A DNA stretch of 11,813 nt, from positions 1-11,813 of the forward strand of contig CALTTE010000057.1 of the NCBI GenBank assembly GCA_943908405.1. Reading direction: 5' to 3'. The position numbers and the translations under genes are program-made. Below are positions 5,030 to 11,687 of the stretch, piece after piece. Positions within the stretch are counted from its first letter, which is position 1. Every line of letters starts with the position of its first letter. This DNA comes from an uncultured Moraxella sp. (lineage in GTDB: Bacteria > Pseudomonadota > Gammaproteobacteria > Pseudomonadales > Moraxellaceae). Below the pieces are notes generated by a model, which saw nothing but the letters and a program-made list of their open reading frames with translations, had not been told where the DNA came from and made no database searches.

Positions 5030-6541
5030 ATGGACAAAGCAATTAGTTTTTTAAATGGGATTATTTGGAGTCCGGCACTGATTTATTTGTGTTTGGGTGC
5101 AGGGCTGTTTTATTCAATAATGACCCGTTTTGTGCAGGTGCGACAATTTAAAGAAATGCTTCGCTTGCTCTTTAGTGGCAACAAAAGCAGTGATGGCGTG
5201 TCGTCTTTTCAAGCCTTAGCCATATCCTTGGCAGGGCGTGTTGGTATGGGCAATATCGCAGGGGTGGCAGCTGCTATTGGCTTTGGCGGCCCTGGGGCGG
5301 TGTTTTGGATGTGGGTGGTGGCATTTTTGGGGGCGTCTACTGCCTATGCTGAAAGTACCTTGGCACAGATTTATAAAGAGCGTGATGTAGCAACGGGTGA
5401 GTACCGTGGCGGTCCTGCTTATTATTTTGAAAAGGCGTTGGGTTGGAAGTGGTATGGGGTGATTTTTGCCATTTCATCGCTGATTGCTTGTGGGATATTT
5501 TTGCCTGGGGTGCAAGCCAATGGCGTTGTCAATGCCGTTACGCAAGTCATTGGCGAGGGGTCGGCAACAAGCGTAATGGGTGCTGGGGTCAATCGCTTGA
5601 TTACACTTGGGGTGGTGCTAAGTATTTTGGGCGTAATTATTTTTGGTGGGATTAAACGCATTGCCACTTTTACTGAATATGTTGTCCCCTTTATGGCGTT
5701 GGGCTATATTTTGCTTGCTTTGATTATTATGGTGATGAATCTAAATATGATTCCAGAGGTTTTTGGTATGATTATCAAAGACGCTTTTACGGCTCAAGCA
5801 GGATTTGGGGCGGCGATTGGTTGGGGGGTCAAGCGAGGCATTTATTCTAATGAAGCAGGGCAAGGCACAGGACCACACGCCGCCGCCGCCGCCGAAGTGG
5901 AGCATCCTGCCCAGCAGGGCTTGGTACAAGCGTTCTCGGTTTATGTGGATACGCTGTTTGTGTGCTCGGCAACGGCATTTATGATTTTGACCATGGGCAG
6001 TTATAACATTCGTGGCACATTGCCAGAGGGGCAATTTTTGGTACAAAATGTCAATGCTGCCACCGAAATCAATTCGCCTGCCTTTACTCAAATGGCACTG
6101 GAGGCAAGCTTTGGTAGCTTTGGTCCTGTTTTTGTGGCAATGGCGGTGTTTTTCTTTGCCTTTACCACCATTTTGGCGTACTACTACATTGCCGAGGTCA
6201 ATATCAGCTATTTGACCCGCTTTGTTGACCGCTCGGTACACAAAACAGGTCTGGTTGTGGTCAAAGTGGTCATTATGCTTATGGTGGCTTATGGCGGTCT
6301 AGGCAGTGCAGGTTATATCTGGGATATGGGCGATGTTGGCGTGGGCCTTATGGCGTGGCTCAACATTGTGGGTATTTTGATTATTTTCTTTGTAACAGGC
6401 AAATCCACTATGCGCGTGTTAAAAGATTATGAAACCCAGCTTAAATCAGGGAACAAAATTAGCTTTGACCCCATAAAACTTGGCATCAAGGGGGCAAGCT
6501 TTTGGGAGAAGGGCGTGATAAGCAATAACTTGACAGTATAA
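5030..6541 (+). CDS. AGCS family sodium:alanine/glycine symporter
   Basis: A 503-residue polytopic inner-membrane carrier of the alanine or glycine:cation symporter family (TC 2.A.25), which imports small neutral amino acids with Na+. Conserved blocks are clear: QALAISLAGRVGMGNIAGVA near 61-80, GFGGPGAVFWMWVVAFLG near 84-101 followed by TAYAEST, the AGCS signature, and GEYRGGPAYYFEKALG near 123-138. The internal block GVKRGIYSNEAGQGTGPHAAAAAEVEHPAQQG runs from about 266 to 297. Length and about ten to eleven hydrophobic segments fit the family. A GCC x5 run at 5879-5893 encodes the AAAAA within that last block. The ATG is preceded by AGGATAGGT with AGGA at 5021-5024, and a good promoter and terminator bracket the gene, so it is probably monocistronic. 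The exact substrate (alanine, glycine or another neutral amino acid) cannot be read from the sequence, so no symbol is given. Confidence 0.95.
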   Translation: MDKAISFLNGIIWSPALIYLCLGAGLFYSIMTRFVQVRQFKEMLRLLFSGNKSSDGVSSFQALAISLAGRVGMGNIAGVAAAIGFGGPGAVFWMWVVAFLGASTAYAESTLAQIYKERDVATGEYRGGPAYYFEKALGWKWYGVIFAISSLIACGIFLPGVQANGVVNAVTQVIGEGSATSVMGAGVNRLITLGVVLSILGVIIFGGIKRIATFTEYVVPFMALGYILLALIIMVMNLNMIPEVFGMIIKDAFTAQAGFGAAIGWGVKRGIYSNEAGQGTGPHAAAAAEVEHPAQQGLVQAFSVYVDTLFVCSATAFMILTMGSYNIRGTLPEGQFLVQNVNAATEINSPAFTQMALEASFGSFGPVFVAMAVFFFAFTTILAYYYIAEVNISYLTRFVDRSVHKTGLVVVKVVIMLMVAYGGLGSAGYIWDMGDVGVGLMAWLNIVGILIIFFVTGKSTMRVLKDYETQLKSGNKISFDPIKLGIKGASFWEKGVISNNLTV

Positions 6542-6553
6542 AAACCATTAAAC

Positions 6554-6588
6554 AAAAACCGTCCTAGTTGTTGTTTGGGGCGGTTTTT
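6554..6588 (+). terminator. Rho-independent terminator of the AGCS symporter gene
   Basis: AAAAACCGTCC (6554-6564) pairs with GGGCGGTTTTT (6578-6588) over 11 bp including one G-U pair, around a 13-base loop, and the 3' arm ends in a T5 run. It begins 13 bases after the stop codon. The matching A run on the 5' arm gives it some bidirectional character. Confidence 0.85.
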
Positions 6589-6680
6589 ACAAATTTGCAC
6601 TGTAAATAGCGACAAAATTTGTTAGGATAGCTTGTGTGAATTTTTTATTTTTTTATCTGTGATTTAAAAAAGGGGTTAAA

Positions 6681-7385
6681 ATGAGTTTATTGCAAAATAT
6701 TGTTACTCAGGCATTAAAAAACGGCTTGGGTGATACCCAAAAGTCAAACCAAGCCCAGCACAATCAATCCACCCAATCCTCACAAGGCGGCTTGGGTGAT
6801 TTGTTGGGCGGGCTTTTGGGCAATCAGCAAGGCAGTCAGTCATCATCGCTTAGTGGATTGGGCGATTTGTTGGGCGGTCTTGCTGGGTCCAAAGCAACTG
6901 GCAACCAGCTTGGTGGGTTGCTTGGGCAGGTGCTGGGTGGTCAAACCCGCAACAGCCCTGCTGATTTGGGCAGTATTTTGGGGCAAGTATTAGGCGGTCA
7001 AAGCCGTGGTGGCGGTTTTAATAAACAAACCTTGCTTTTGGCGTTATTGCCTGTGGTGCTGTCTACCATTCAAAAAAACGGCGGTCTGTCAGGTATTTTG
7101 ACCAAACTACAATCGCTTGGACTTGCCAATAAAGCCAGCTCTTGGGTTAGCTCGGGCAGTAACAGCCCGCTGGATAACGATGAAGTAGAGCGGTTGTTTG
7201 ACAAAGACGATATTGAGCAGGTTTGCCAAAAGACAGGGGCGAATTGTGGTGAGGTGTATCAAGGCTTGGCGGATTTGTTGCCAAGTGTTGTGAGTGAATT
7301 AACCCCCAAAGGCAATTTGGATAGCGAGCGTGAGGCCAATAATGAAATTAGCGATATTTTGGCGAATTTTGTTAAAGCAAGATAA
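6681..7385 (+). CDS. YidB/DUF937 family protein
   Basis: A 234-residue protein with two parts. The first ~110 residues are Gly/Leu/Gln/Ser-rich and repetitive: GLGDLLGGLLG, GLGDLLGGLAG, LGGLLGQVLGGQ and LGSILGQVLGGQ recur at intervals of about 20-30 residues. The second part, from about 114, holds a hydrophobic helix (KQTLLLALLPVVLSTI) followed by GGLSGILTKLQSLGLANKASSWVSSGSN near 133-160 and LLPSVVSELTPKG near 198-210, the YidB/DUF937 pattern in which L-A-x-K-x-x-S-W-V-x-x-G-x-N and LLP-x-VV-x-x-LTP-x-G are conserved. No signal peptide is present. The family's function is unknown. The ATG has AGGGG about seven bases upstream. A possible weak promoter is TTGTTA at 6619-6624, but its -10 partner is poor. 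The gene lies after a terminator and before a hairpin, so it looks monocistronic. The repeats have the look of an amyloid-like or aggregation-prone segment, which is inference only. Confidence 0.85.
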   Translation: MSLLQNIVTQALKNGLGDTQKSNQAQHNQSTQSSQGGLGDLLGGLLGNQQGSQSSSLSGLGDLLGGLAGSKATGNQLGGLLGQVLGGQTRNSPADLGSILGQVLGGQSRGGGFNKQTLLLALLPVVLSTIQKNGGLSGILTKLQSLGLANKASSWVSSGSNSPLDNDEVERLFDKDDIEQVCQKTGANCGEVYQGLADLLPSVVSELTPKGNLDSEREANNEISDILANFVKAR

Positions 7386-7452
7386 ACATCAAGCTAAGCC
7401 ATAAGCTAAATATCAAGATAATCACCAATGTTTGCATTAGTGGGCTGTTGTG

Positions 7453-7482
7453 TTGGGTCGGTGGCGATGTTATCCGACCCAA
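7453..7482. repeat. Perfect 9-bp hairpin between the YidB-like gene and the anion carrier gene
   Basis: TTGGGTCGG (7453-7461) and CCGACCCAA (7474-7482) form a GC-containing stem around a 12-base loop, 68 bases after the YidB-like stop. A T-rich stretch comes only later (T8 at 7503-7510), so it is at best an imperfect intrinsic terminator on +; a regulatory role for the downstream carrier gene is possible. Confidence 0.5.
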
Positions 7483-7559
7483 AATTGTTGTTAGCGAGCA
7501 AATTTTTTTTGCTAAAATGACTGTATGTCGCTTGTGTTGTCATTGACAAGAGGTGTTGT

Positions 7560-9017
7560 ATGCCGTTTAAACCATTACCGACCGCCATTGCTGTTATTAT
7601 TACGTTATTGATTTGGTTTGTTGTTCCTGTGCCAGCAGGCGTTGATGCCAGTGCGTGGCATTTATTGGCGTTATTTGTTGGTACGATTGTCGCCATTATT
7701 GGCAAGGCATTGCCGATCGGGGCAATCTCCATCATTGCCGTAACCCTTGTTGCTATCACAGGGGTTACCGCCGATAACCCAAAAGACGCTATCAATGATG
7801 CCTTATCTAGCTTTGCCAACCCGTTAATTTGGCTGATTGGTATCGCTGTGATGATTTCACGTGGACTCATTAAAACAGGGCTTGGGGCAAGAATTGCTTA
7901 TAATGTTGTTGCTATTTTTGGTAAAAAAACTTTAGGCATTGGTTATTCATTGGCATTGGCTGAGCTGATTTTGGCACCGGTTACGCCGTCCAATACCGCT
8001 CGTGGTGGGGCGATTGTCCACCCGATTATGCGTTCAATTGCTGATGGCTTTGACTCTAAAGCTGATGATGGCACAGAGGGGCGAATGGGTAAGTTTTTGG
8101 CATTGGTTAATTATCATAGCAATCCGATTACATCGGCGATGTTTGTAACCGCCACTGCCCCAAACCCCTTGGTGGTGAAATTGGTTGGTGAGGCAACAGG
8201 GCAAGAGCTTCATTTAAGCTGGACAACGTGGGCGGTGGCAATGTTTTTGCCAGGAATTGCGTGCTTGCTGTTAATGCCAATGATTATTTACGCCCTTGCC
8301 AAGCCAAGCGTTACCGATACTCCCAATGTCAAACAACTGACCCAAACCCAGCTTGACAAATTGGGCAAAATTAGCCGTCCTGAAAAAATTATGCTGGCTA
8401 CTTTTGGGCTAATGCTGTTGTTATGGGCAGGCGTGCCAGCGATGATATTTGGTGATGGCTTGGCGGTTAATGCGACGGCGGTAGCGTTTTTGGGCTTGTC
8501 GGTGCTGATTTTGACAGGGGTATTGACTTGGGATGATGTTTTAAAAGAAAAATCCGCTTGGGATACCATTATTTGGTTTGGGGTGCTGGTGATGATGGCA
8601 ACCTACCTAAACAAATTGGGCTTGGTGGGCTGGTTTTCATCAAGCATTGAGGCTTTGATTACAGGGCTTGGTATTGGCTGGGTTGGTGCGGTGGTGATTT
8701 TAACGCTGGTGTATTTATACGTGCATTACTTTTTTGCCAGTACCACCGCCCATATCACCGCAATGTTTGCCGCCTTTTATACGGTGGGGCTAAGTCTTGG
8801 AGCACCGCCGATGCTTTATGCCCTAATTTTGGCGGCGACCAGTAGCATTATGATGACATTAACACACTATGCCACAGGCACAGCCCCTGTGATTTTTGGG
8901 TCAGGTTATACCACTCTTGGTGAGTGGTGGAAGGTTGGTTTTATTATGAGCGTGGTTAATCTTGTGGTGTGGCTGGCGGTGGGGCTGGTTTGGTGGAAAA
9001 TACTTGGGCATTATTGA
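7560..9017 (+). CDS. DASS family anion:Na+ symporter (di/tricarboxylate carrier, CitT/SODiT-like)
   Basis: A 485-residue polytopic inner-membrane carrier of the divalent anion:sodium symporter family (SLC13-related). The two substrate/sodium-binding repeats are recognisable: TPSNTARGGAIVHP near 142-155, carrying the SNT motif (144-146), and FFASTTAHITAMFAAF near 391-406, carrying the matching STT (394-396). The HYATGTAPVIFGSGY block near 436-450 is typical of the CitT / 2-oxoglutarate-malate translocator branch rather than the NaDC/SdcS branch. Likely cargo is a dicarboxylate such as malate or 2-oxoglutarate, or citrate or tartrate; this is inferred from the family, since substrate cannot be read from motifs alone. 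AAGAGGTG (7548-7555) precedes the ATG with good spacing. A possible -10 (TAAAAT at 7513-7518) follows the T8 run, with TTGTTA at 7488-7493 as a loosely spaced -35. No partner genes of citrate or tartrate fermentation are adjacent, and the gene seems to stand alone. Confidence 0.93.
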   Translation: MPFKPLPTAIAVIITLLIWFVVPVPAGVDASAWHLLALFVGTIVAIIGKALPIGAISIIAVTLVAITGVTADNPKDAINDALSSFANPLIWLIGIAVMISRGLIKTGLGARIAYNVVAIFGKKTLGIGYSLALAELILAPVTPSNTARGGAIVHPIMRSIADGFDSKADDGTEGRMGKFLALVNYHSNPITSAMFVTATAPNPLVVKLVGEATGQELHLSWTTWAVAMFLPGIACLLLMPMIIYALAKPSVTDTPNVKQLTQTQLDKLGKISRPEKIMLATFGLMLLLWAGVPAMIFGDGLAVNATAVAFLGLSVLILTGVLTWDDVLKEKSAWDTIIWFGVLVMMATYLNKLGLVGWFSSSIEALITGLGIGWVGAVVILTLVYLYVHYFFASTTAHITAMFAAFYTVGLSLGAPPMLYALILAATSSIMMTLTHYATGTAPVIFGSGYTTLGEWWKVGFIMSVVNLVVWLAVGLVWWKILGHY

Positions 9018-9208
9018 TGGTGCTTGATGTTGATTTGGTAATGTTTATTTGGTAGTGATGATTTGGTTTTGTTAATTGGGGTATTGGCGATTAACTGATT
9101 GAATAAGCAATGGTTGAATAATTAAGGCTTATCAATCTTATGGGGTTTATGGCTTGGACTTGATGGGTGGTTAATGGTCTTAACTCAATATCTGTAACCA
9201 AATAAATA

Positions 9209-9307
9209 GACTTCCTGCAAAACTACGATTTTATTGATTTTTAGAATTTAATAAGCTCTATAATCAAGCACGTTGCAAAAATTGCAATTAAGGTTTTGCA
9301 GGAACTT
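9209..9307. mobile_element. MITE-like element or IS remnant with inverted repeat ends
   Basis: The left end GACTTCCTGCAAAAC (9209-9223) and the reverse complement of the right end (9293-9307) agree at 13 of 15 positions, including a perfect 12-bp core TTCCTGCAAAAC. The element is 99 bp, noncoding and AT-rich, and is bordered by TA on both sides (9207-9208 and 9308-9309), compatible with a TA target duplication. The ends loosely recall those of IS5-group elements, but no specific family can be named from sequence alone. A TATAAT word at 9259-9264 lies inside it. Only one copy is present in this window. Confidence 0.5.
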
Positions 9308-9402
9308 TAATGATTAAATCAACGATAACCAAATAAAAGGTAGTCCAATACATAGCAAATTACATTGGGCTAATCAATAAGATTGGGGCGTTAGTTAACC
9401 AA

Positions 9403-9434
9403 AAAAGTTAAGCAAAAGTTAAGCAAATGCTTAA
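9403..9434 (-). terminator. Possible weak terminator of truD
   Basis: On the minus strand, 21 bases after the truD stop, TTAAGC and GCTTAA (9419-9434) pair around four bases, followed by T-rich DNA from the complement of two perfect AAAAGTTAAGC repeats (9403-9413 and 9414-9424). The stem is short and AT-rich, so the call is tentative. Confidence 0.35.
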
Positions 9435-9454
9435 ATTAAATTACTTAAGCCCAA

Positions 9455-10522
9455 TTATCTGGGTTTAATCAAACTTGCGTCATTTAAATCATCAATAAGA
9501 TAAGCCAATAAAGCGGTGGCAAATGCCCCTTTGGGTAGGTCAAAATATAATTGTAATTCCTTGTTTTGGTGCGGTTTTTGCCACTCATAGCGTAAATTTT
9601 GGGGTATGATCCGCAACGCTCGGCGGTGCTGTTTTATGCCTAGATAAATTAACGCTTGCACCAAGGGGGCAAATTCGTCTTGGTTAAGAATGCTTTGTTC
9701 TAGCTTGTAAGCGGCTGCAGTGGCTTTTTTGCCCCCAATGCCAACAAGTGGAGCGGTGGGGTGAATATCGCCTGTCAGTATTCTTTGTTTGATGTCTTGG
9801 GTGATGGAACTGTCAAAGACGCTTTGGCTACCGTCCAACATAAAAACATCGCCGTCCATCGCTTGATGCCAAGTACCAAGTGCGACCCGTTTTGCCAAAA
9901 TGGCGTTAAATAAATGGCTACGAGCTGCTGATAGTAATAAATCAAAATTGGCAATGGGTTTGCCGTATTTGAGGGCTTTTAGGTGTTTTTTATGGCTAAA
10001 TAAGTCATAGGCTTTTAAGATATTGCTGTTGTTGTGCCCAAAACGCTGTTTGCCAAAATAATTGGGAAAACCTGTCTGGCTAAGCTGTTGCAGGGCACTA
10101 TTAATGCGTGTATCGCCCACGACCTGCGTCAAGCGAAGCTCAAAACGATTGCCCCAGTGTGTGCCGATAGTTAGCTTTTTGTGATGGCGTTGCTGTTTGA
10201 TTAGCACCGCTTGCTCGTTAAAGGCGAATTGTTGCCCCAAAAAATCGCTTAACCCTGTTGGAGTGGCTTTGGGCAGTCTTAGGCTAAACCATTGATAAGT
10301 AACAGCATTACGGTCTTTTAAGCCTGCATAACCAACATCACGGACAGGAATTTTTGCCCACTGTGCCAAAAGCTTGGCAAGATAAGGCGTATTGATACCG
10401 ACCTTTTTAAGATACAACCACAAATGTTCACCTTGCCCCGATAGCGTATCGGCGATAGGCAGAATTTCAGTAACCACAAAGTCTTGCGGTGTGGTCTTAA
10501 ATTGGGCAGTGGTTTGATTCAT
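9455..10522 (-). CDS. truD: tRNA pseudouridine(13) synthase TruD
   Basis: TruD converts uridine 13 of certain tRNAs (tRNA-Glu in E. coli) to pseudouridine in the cytoplasm. The 355-residue length matches the usual ~350. Motifs in order: FKTTPQDFVVTEILPI near 8-23, the N-terminal family signature; GEHLWLYLKKVGINT near 31-45; VGYAGLKDRNAVTYQWFSL near 63-81 with the catalytic aspartate at position 70; HWGNRFELRL near 122-131; and FPNYFGKQRFGHNNSN near 152-167, after which the TRUD-specific insertion domain begins. AARSHLFNAILAKRV lies near 200-216. There is no Shine-Dalgarno sequence: the ATG sits six bases after a perfect TATAAT, so the message may be leaderless (see the promoter entry). It converges with the anion carrier gene and diverges from the carbonic anhydrase gene. 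Confidence 0.96.
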   Translation of the reverse strand: MNQTTAQFKTTPQDFVVTEILPIADTLSGQGEHLWLYLKKVGINTPYLAKLLAQWAKIPVRDVGYAGLKDRNAVTYQWFSLRLPKATPTGLSDFLGQQFAFNEQAVLIKQQRHHKKLTIGTHWGNRFELRLTQVVGDTRINSALQQLSQTGFPNYFGKQRFGHNNSNILKAYDLFSHKKHLKALKYGKPIANFDLLLSAARSHLFNAILAKRVALGTWHQAMDGDVFMLDGSQSVFDSSITQDIKQRILTGDIHPTAPLVGIGGKKATAAAYKLEQSILNQDEFAPLVQALIYLGIKQHRRALRIIPQNLRYEWQKPHQNKELQLYFDLPKGAFATALLAYLIDDLNDASLIKPR

Positions 10523-10528
10523 TGAGCC

Positions 10529-10537
10529 ATTATAGCA
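10529..10537 (-). promoter_or_regulatory. Extended -10 promoter of truD, predicted leaderless
   Basis: On the minus strand TGC followed by TATAAT (10534 to 10529) forms an extended -10 element. Six bases (GGCTCA) separate it from the truD ATG, so transcription would start at or next to the A of the start codon. No good -35 is present at 17 bp, as is usual for extended -10 promoters. Confidence 0.6.
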
Positions 10538-10564
10538 CAGTTATAAGTATAGCACAGTTATAAG
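10531..10564. repeat. Perfect 17-bp tandem duplication in the truD promoter
   Basis: TATAGCACAGTTATAAG occurs twice, head to tail and without mismatch, at 10531-10547 and 10548-10564. Each copy contains a TGC-TATA extended -10 on the minus strand: TATAAT next to the gene and TATACT 17 bp further out. Confidence 0.85.
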
Positions 10565-10677
10565 CACGGTTTGATGGGTCTTTTGGGTCTAGTAAATTGA
10601 GTGAAATCTTAGCCGTCAATTCTTAGCTCTCAATATAGATTAAATAAAATTGTAATGGCTGTAATGCTTTTTGGTGC

Positions 10678-10719
10678 TTTAAAGTGGTTGCTTTGGTTGG
10701 TTTAAAGCGGTTGCTTTGG
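10678..10719. repeat. 19-bp direct repeat upstream of the carbonic anhydrase gene
   Basis: TTTAAAGTGGTTGCTTTGG (10678-10696) recurs as TTTAAAGCGGTTGCTTTGG (10701-10719), one mismatch, 23-bp period. The second copy ends about 20 bp before the predicted -35 of the downstream gene, in the position of an activator site or of neutral duplication. Confidence 0.7.
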
Positions 10720-10739
10720 CTAAAGCAAGTTAGGTTAAG

Positions 10740-10767
10740 TTGCAATATTGGGGGGCTGTGTTACAAT
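10740..10767 (+). promoter_or_regulatory. Predicted promoter of the carbonic anhydrase gene
   Basis: TTGCAA (10740-10745) and TACAAT (10762-10767) are 16 bp apart, and the -10 is preceded by TGT, giving an extended -10. The predicted start near 10774 leaves a leader of about 18 bases with AGGA at 10781-10784. Confidence 0.6.
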
Positions 10768-10791
10768 AATGTTTTTTAATAGGATTTTGTT

Positions 10792-11580
10792 ATGTATAAA
10801 CAATTGAGCCTATTGGCTTTATGTGCGGTGGTGCTGACAGGGTGTCATACAACGCTATCTACTCAAACTATTAAAAATCACGCCGAAAGTCTAGAGCACG
10901 GCAACACTCACCAGCATTGGGATTACCACAATCACGACCATTGGGGTGATATTGAGGTCAATAAACTGTGCAAAATCGGAGAAACCCAATCGCCCATCAA
11001 TATTGCACGCGTTACCGATGCTCAAGGCAAAATTGAATTAAAAGAGTATTATGAGCCACAGCGGTTTGAGGTGGTTAATAATGGACACACCATTGTTTTT
11101 AATGTGGTGGATAACAACAAAAGCCACATTGTATTAAATGGCACCCCTTATTACTTGTTACAATTTCATTATCACGTCCCAAGTGAGCATACGGTGATGA
11201 ATGCCCATTATCCACTTGAACTACATTTTGTCCATAAAAATGCCAATGACGGTTTGGCGGTGGTTGGGGTTTTGGTGAATAGTGGGGCGTTTAATTCAGC
11301 CTTAAATCAAGTAATTACCAATTTGCCAAGCTATGGCAGTGCCACAAGCATTCATCTAGATGGTTTTAATGTTGCCAATCTTATGCCTGATGAACCTAGC
11401 GTTTATAATTATGAGGGTTCATTGACCACACCACCTTGTACCGAAAGGGTAGAATGGCTACTTAAGACGACGCCGATTGGGGCAGATGGCAATCAGTTGG
11501 CTACTTTGGCAAAACTGTATCATGGCAATAATCGCCCTGTACAGCAACAAGGCAAAAGACAAGTGTTATTGGTTCAATAA
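10792..11580 (+). CDS. Lipoprotein alpha-class carbonic anhydrase
   Basis: A 262-residue alpha-carbonic anhydrase, catalysing CO2 + H2O to bicarbonate + H+ in the periplasm. The N-terminus is a lipoprotein signal (MYKQLSLLALCAVVLTGC) with the lipidated Cys at 18 and His at +2, so an outer-membrane anchor is likely. The catalytic set is complete: zinc ligands His126 and His128 (FHYHVPSEH) and His145 (ELHFVH), Glu132 and Thr212 (SLTTPPC) as gatekeepers, and NNGH with His99 in the place of the proton shuttle. Cys60 (KLCKIGETQSPINI) and Cys216 (TTPPC) match the conserved disulfide. Length is normal for a bacterial member with signal. A His-rich stretch at 36-50 precedes the first conserved block. 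The ATG has AGGA seven bases upstream. It is divergent from truD and ends before a strong terminator, so it is probably monocistronic. Bacterial homologues are simply annotated as carbonic anhydrase, so no symbol is assigned. Confidence 0.96.
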   Translation: MYKQLSLLALCAVVLTGCHTTLSTQTIKNHAESLEHGNTHQHWDYHNHDHWGDIEVNKLCKIGETQSPINIARVTDAQGKIELKEYYEPQRFEVVNNGHTIVFNVVDNNKSHIVLNGTPYYLLQFHYHVPSEHTVMNAHYPLELHFVHKNANDGLAVVGVLVNSGAFNSALNQVITNLPSYGSATSIHLDGFNVANLMPDEPSVYNYEGSLTTPPCTERVEWLLKTTPIGADGNQLATLAKLYHGNNRPVQQQGKRQVLLVQ

Positions 11581-11652
11581 ACAACAGGTTTAGATTAAAG
11601 CTTTTAAGGTATTAGTTAAAAACTAACTTTTACGGCTTAAAAAAGTAGCCCA

Positions 11653-11687
11653 ACAACAAAAAAGACATTATTTGTCTTTTTTGTTGT
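11653..11687. terminator. Strong hairpin terminator after the carbonic anhydrase gene, bidirectional type
   Basis: ACAACAAAAAAGACA (11653-11667) pairs perfectly with TGTCTTTTTTGTTGT (11673-11687), 15 bp around TTATT. The T6 in the 3' arm can act as the U-tract on either strand. It lies 72 bases beyond the stop; a smaller hairpin TTAGTT-AAA-AACTAA (11612-11626) comes between. It could also serve a gene coming from the right-hand side outside the window. Confidence 0.75.

Larger units (their letters stand above)
9018..9454. other. Convergent intergenic spacer with MITE-like element
   Basis: 437 bp between the carrier gene and truD, which converge. No coding frame is supported. It contains a ~99-bp element with terminal inverted repeats (9209-9307), a flanking 12-bp direct repeat (9195-9206 and 9326-9337), and an 11-bp tandem repeat plus small hairpin next to the truD stop (9403-9434). 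Nothing recognisable is seen in 9018-9194. Confidence 0.6.

Noticed and set aside
4854..5042. 62-codon frame on the minus strand overlapping the symporter promoter and start
   Set aside because: It covers a well-formed promoter and ribosome binding site for the gene on the other strand and has a low-complexity, non-family product.
5879..5893. GCC x5 microsatellite as a phase-variation site
   Set aside because: A trinucleotide run in frame cannot switch the gene off, and it lies in a naturally alanine-rich conserved block.
5741..6241. 166-codon frame on the minus strand inside the symporter gene
   Set aside because: It is antisense to strongly conserved AGCS motifs, and its Cys/His/Lys/Arg-rich product is typical of a shadow frame.
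7406..7870. 154-codon frame on the minus strand overlapping the anion carrier gene start
   Set aside because: Most of it is antisense to the conserved N-terminal helices of the carrier; the Ala/Thr/Ile-rich product is a codon-bias artefact.
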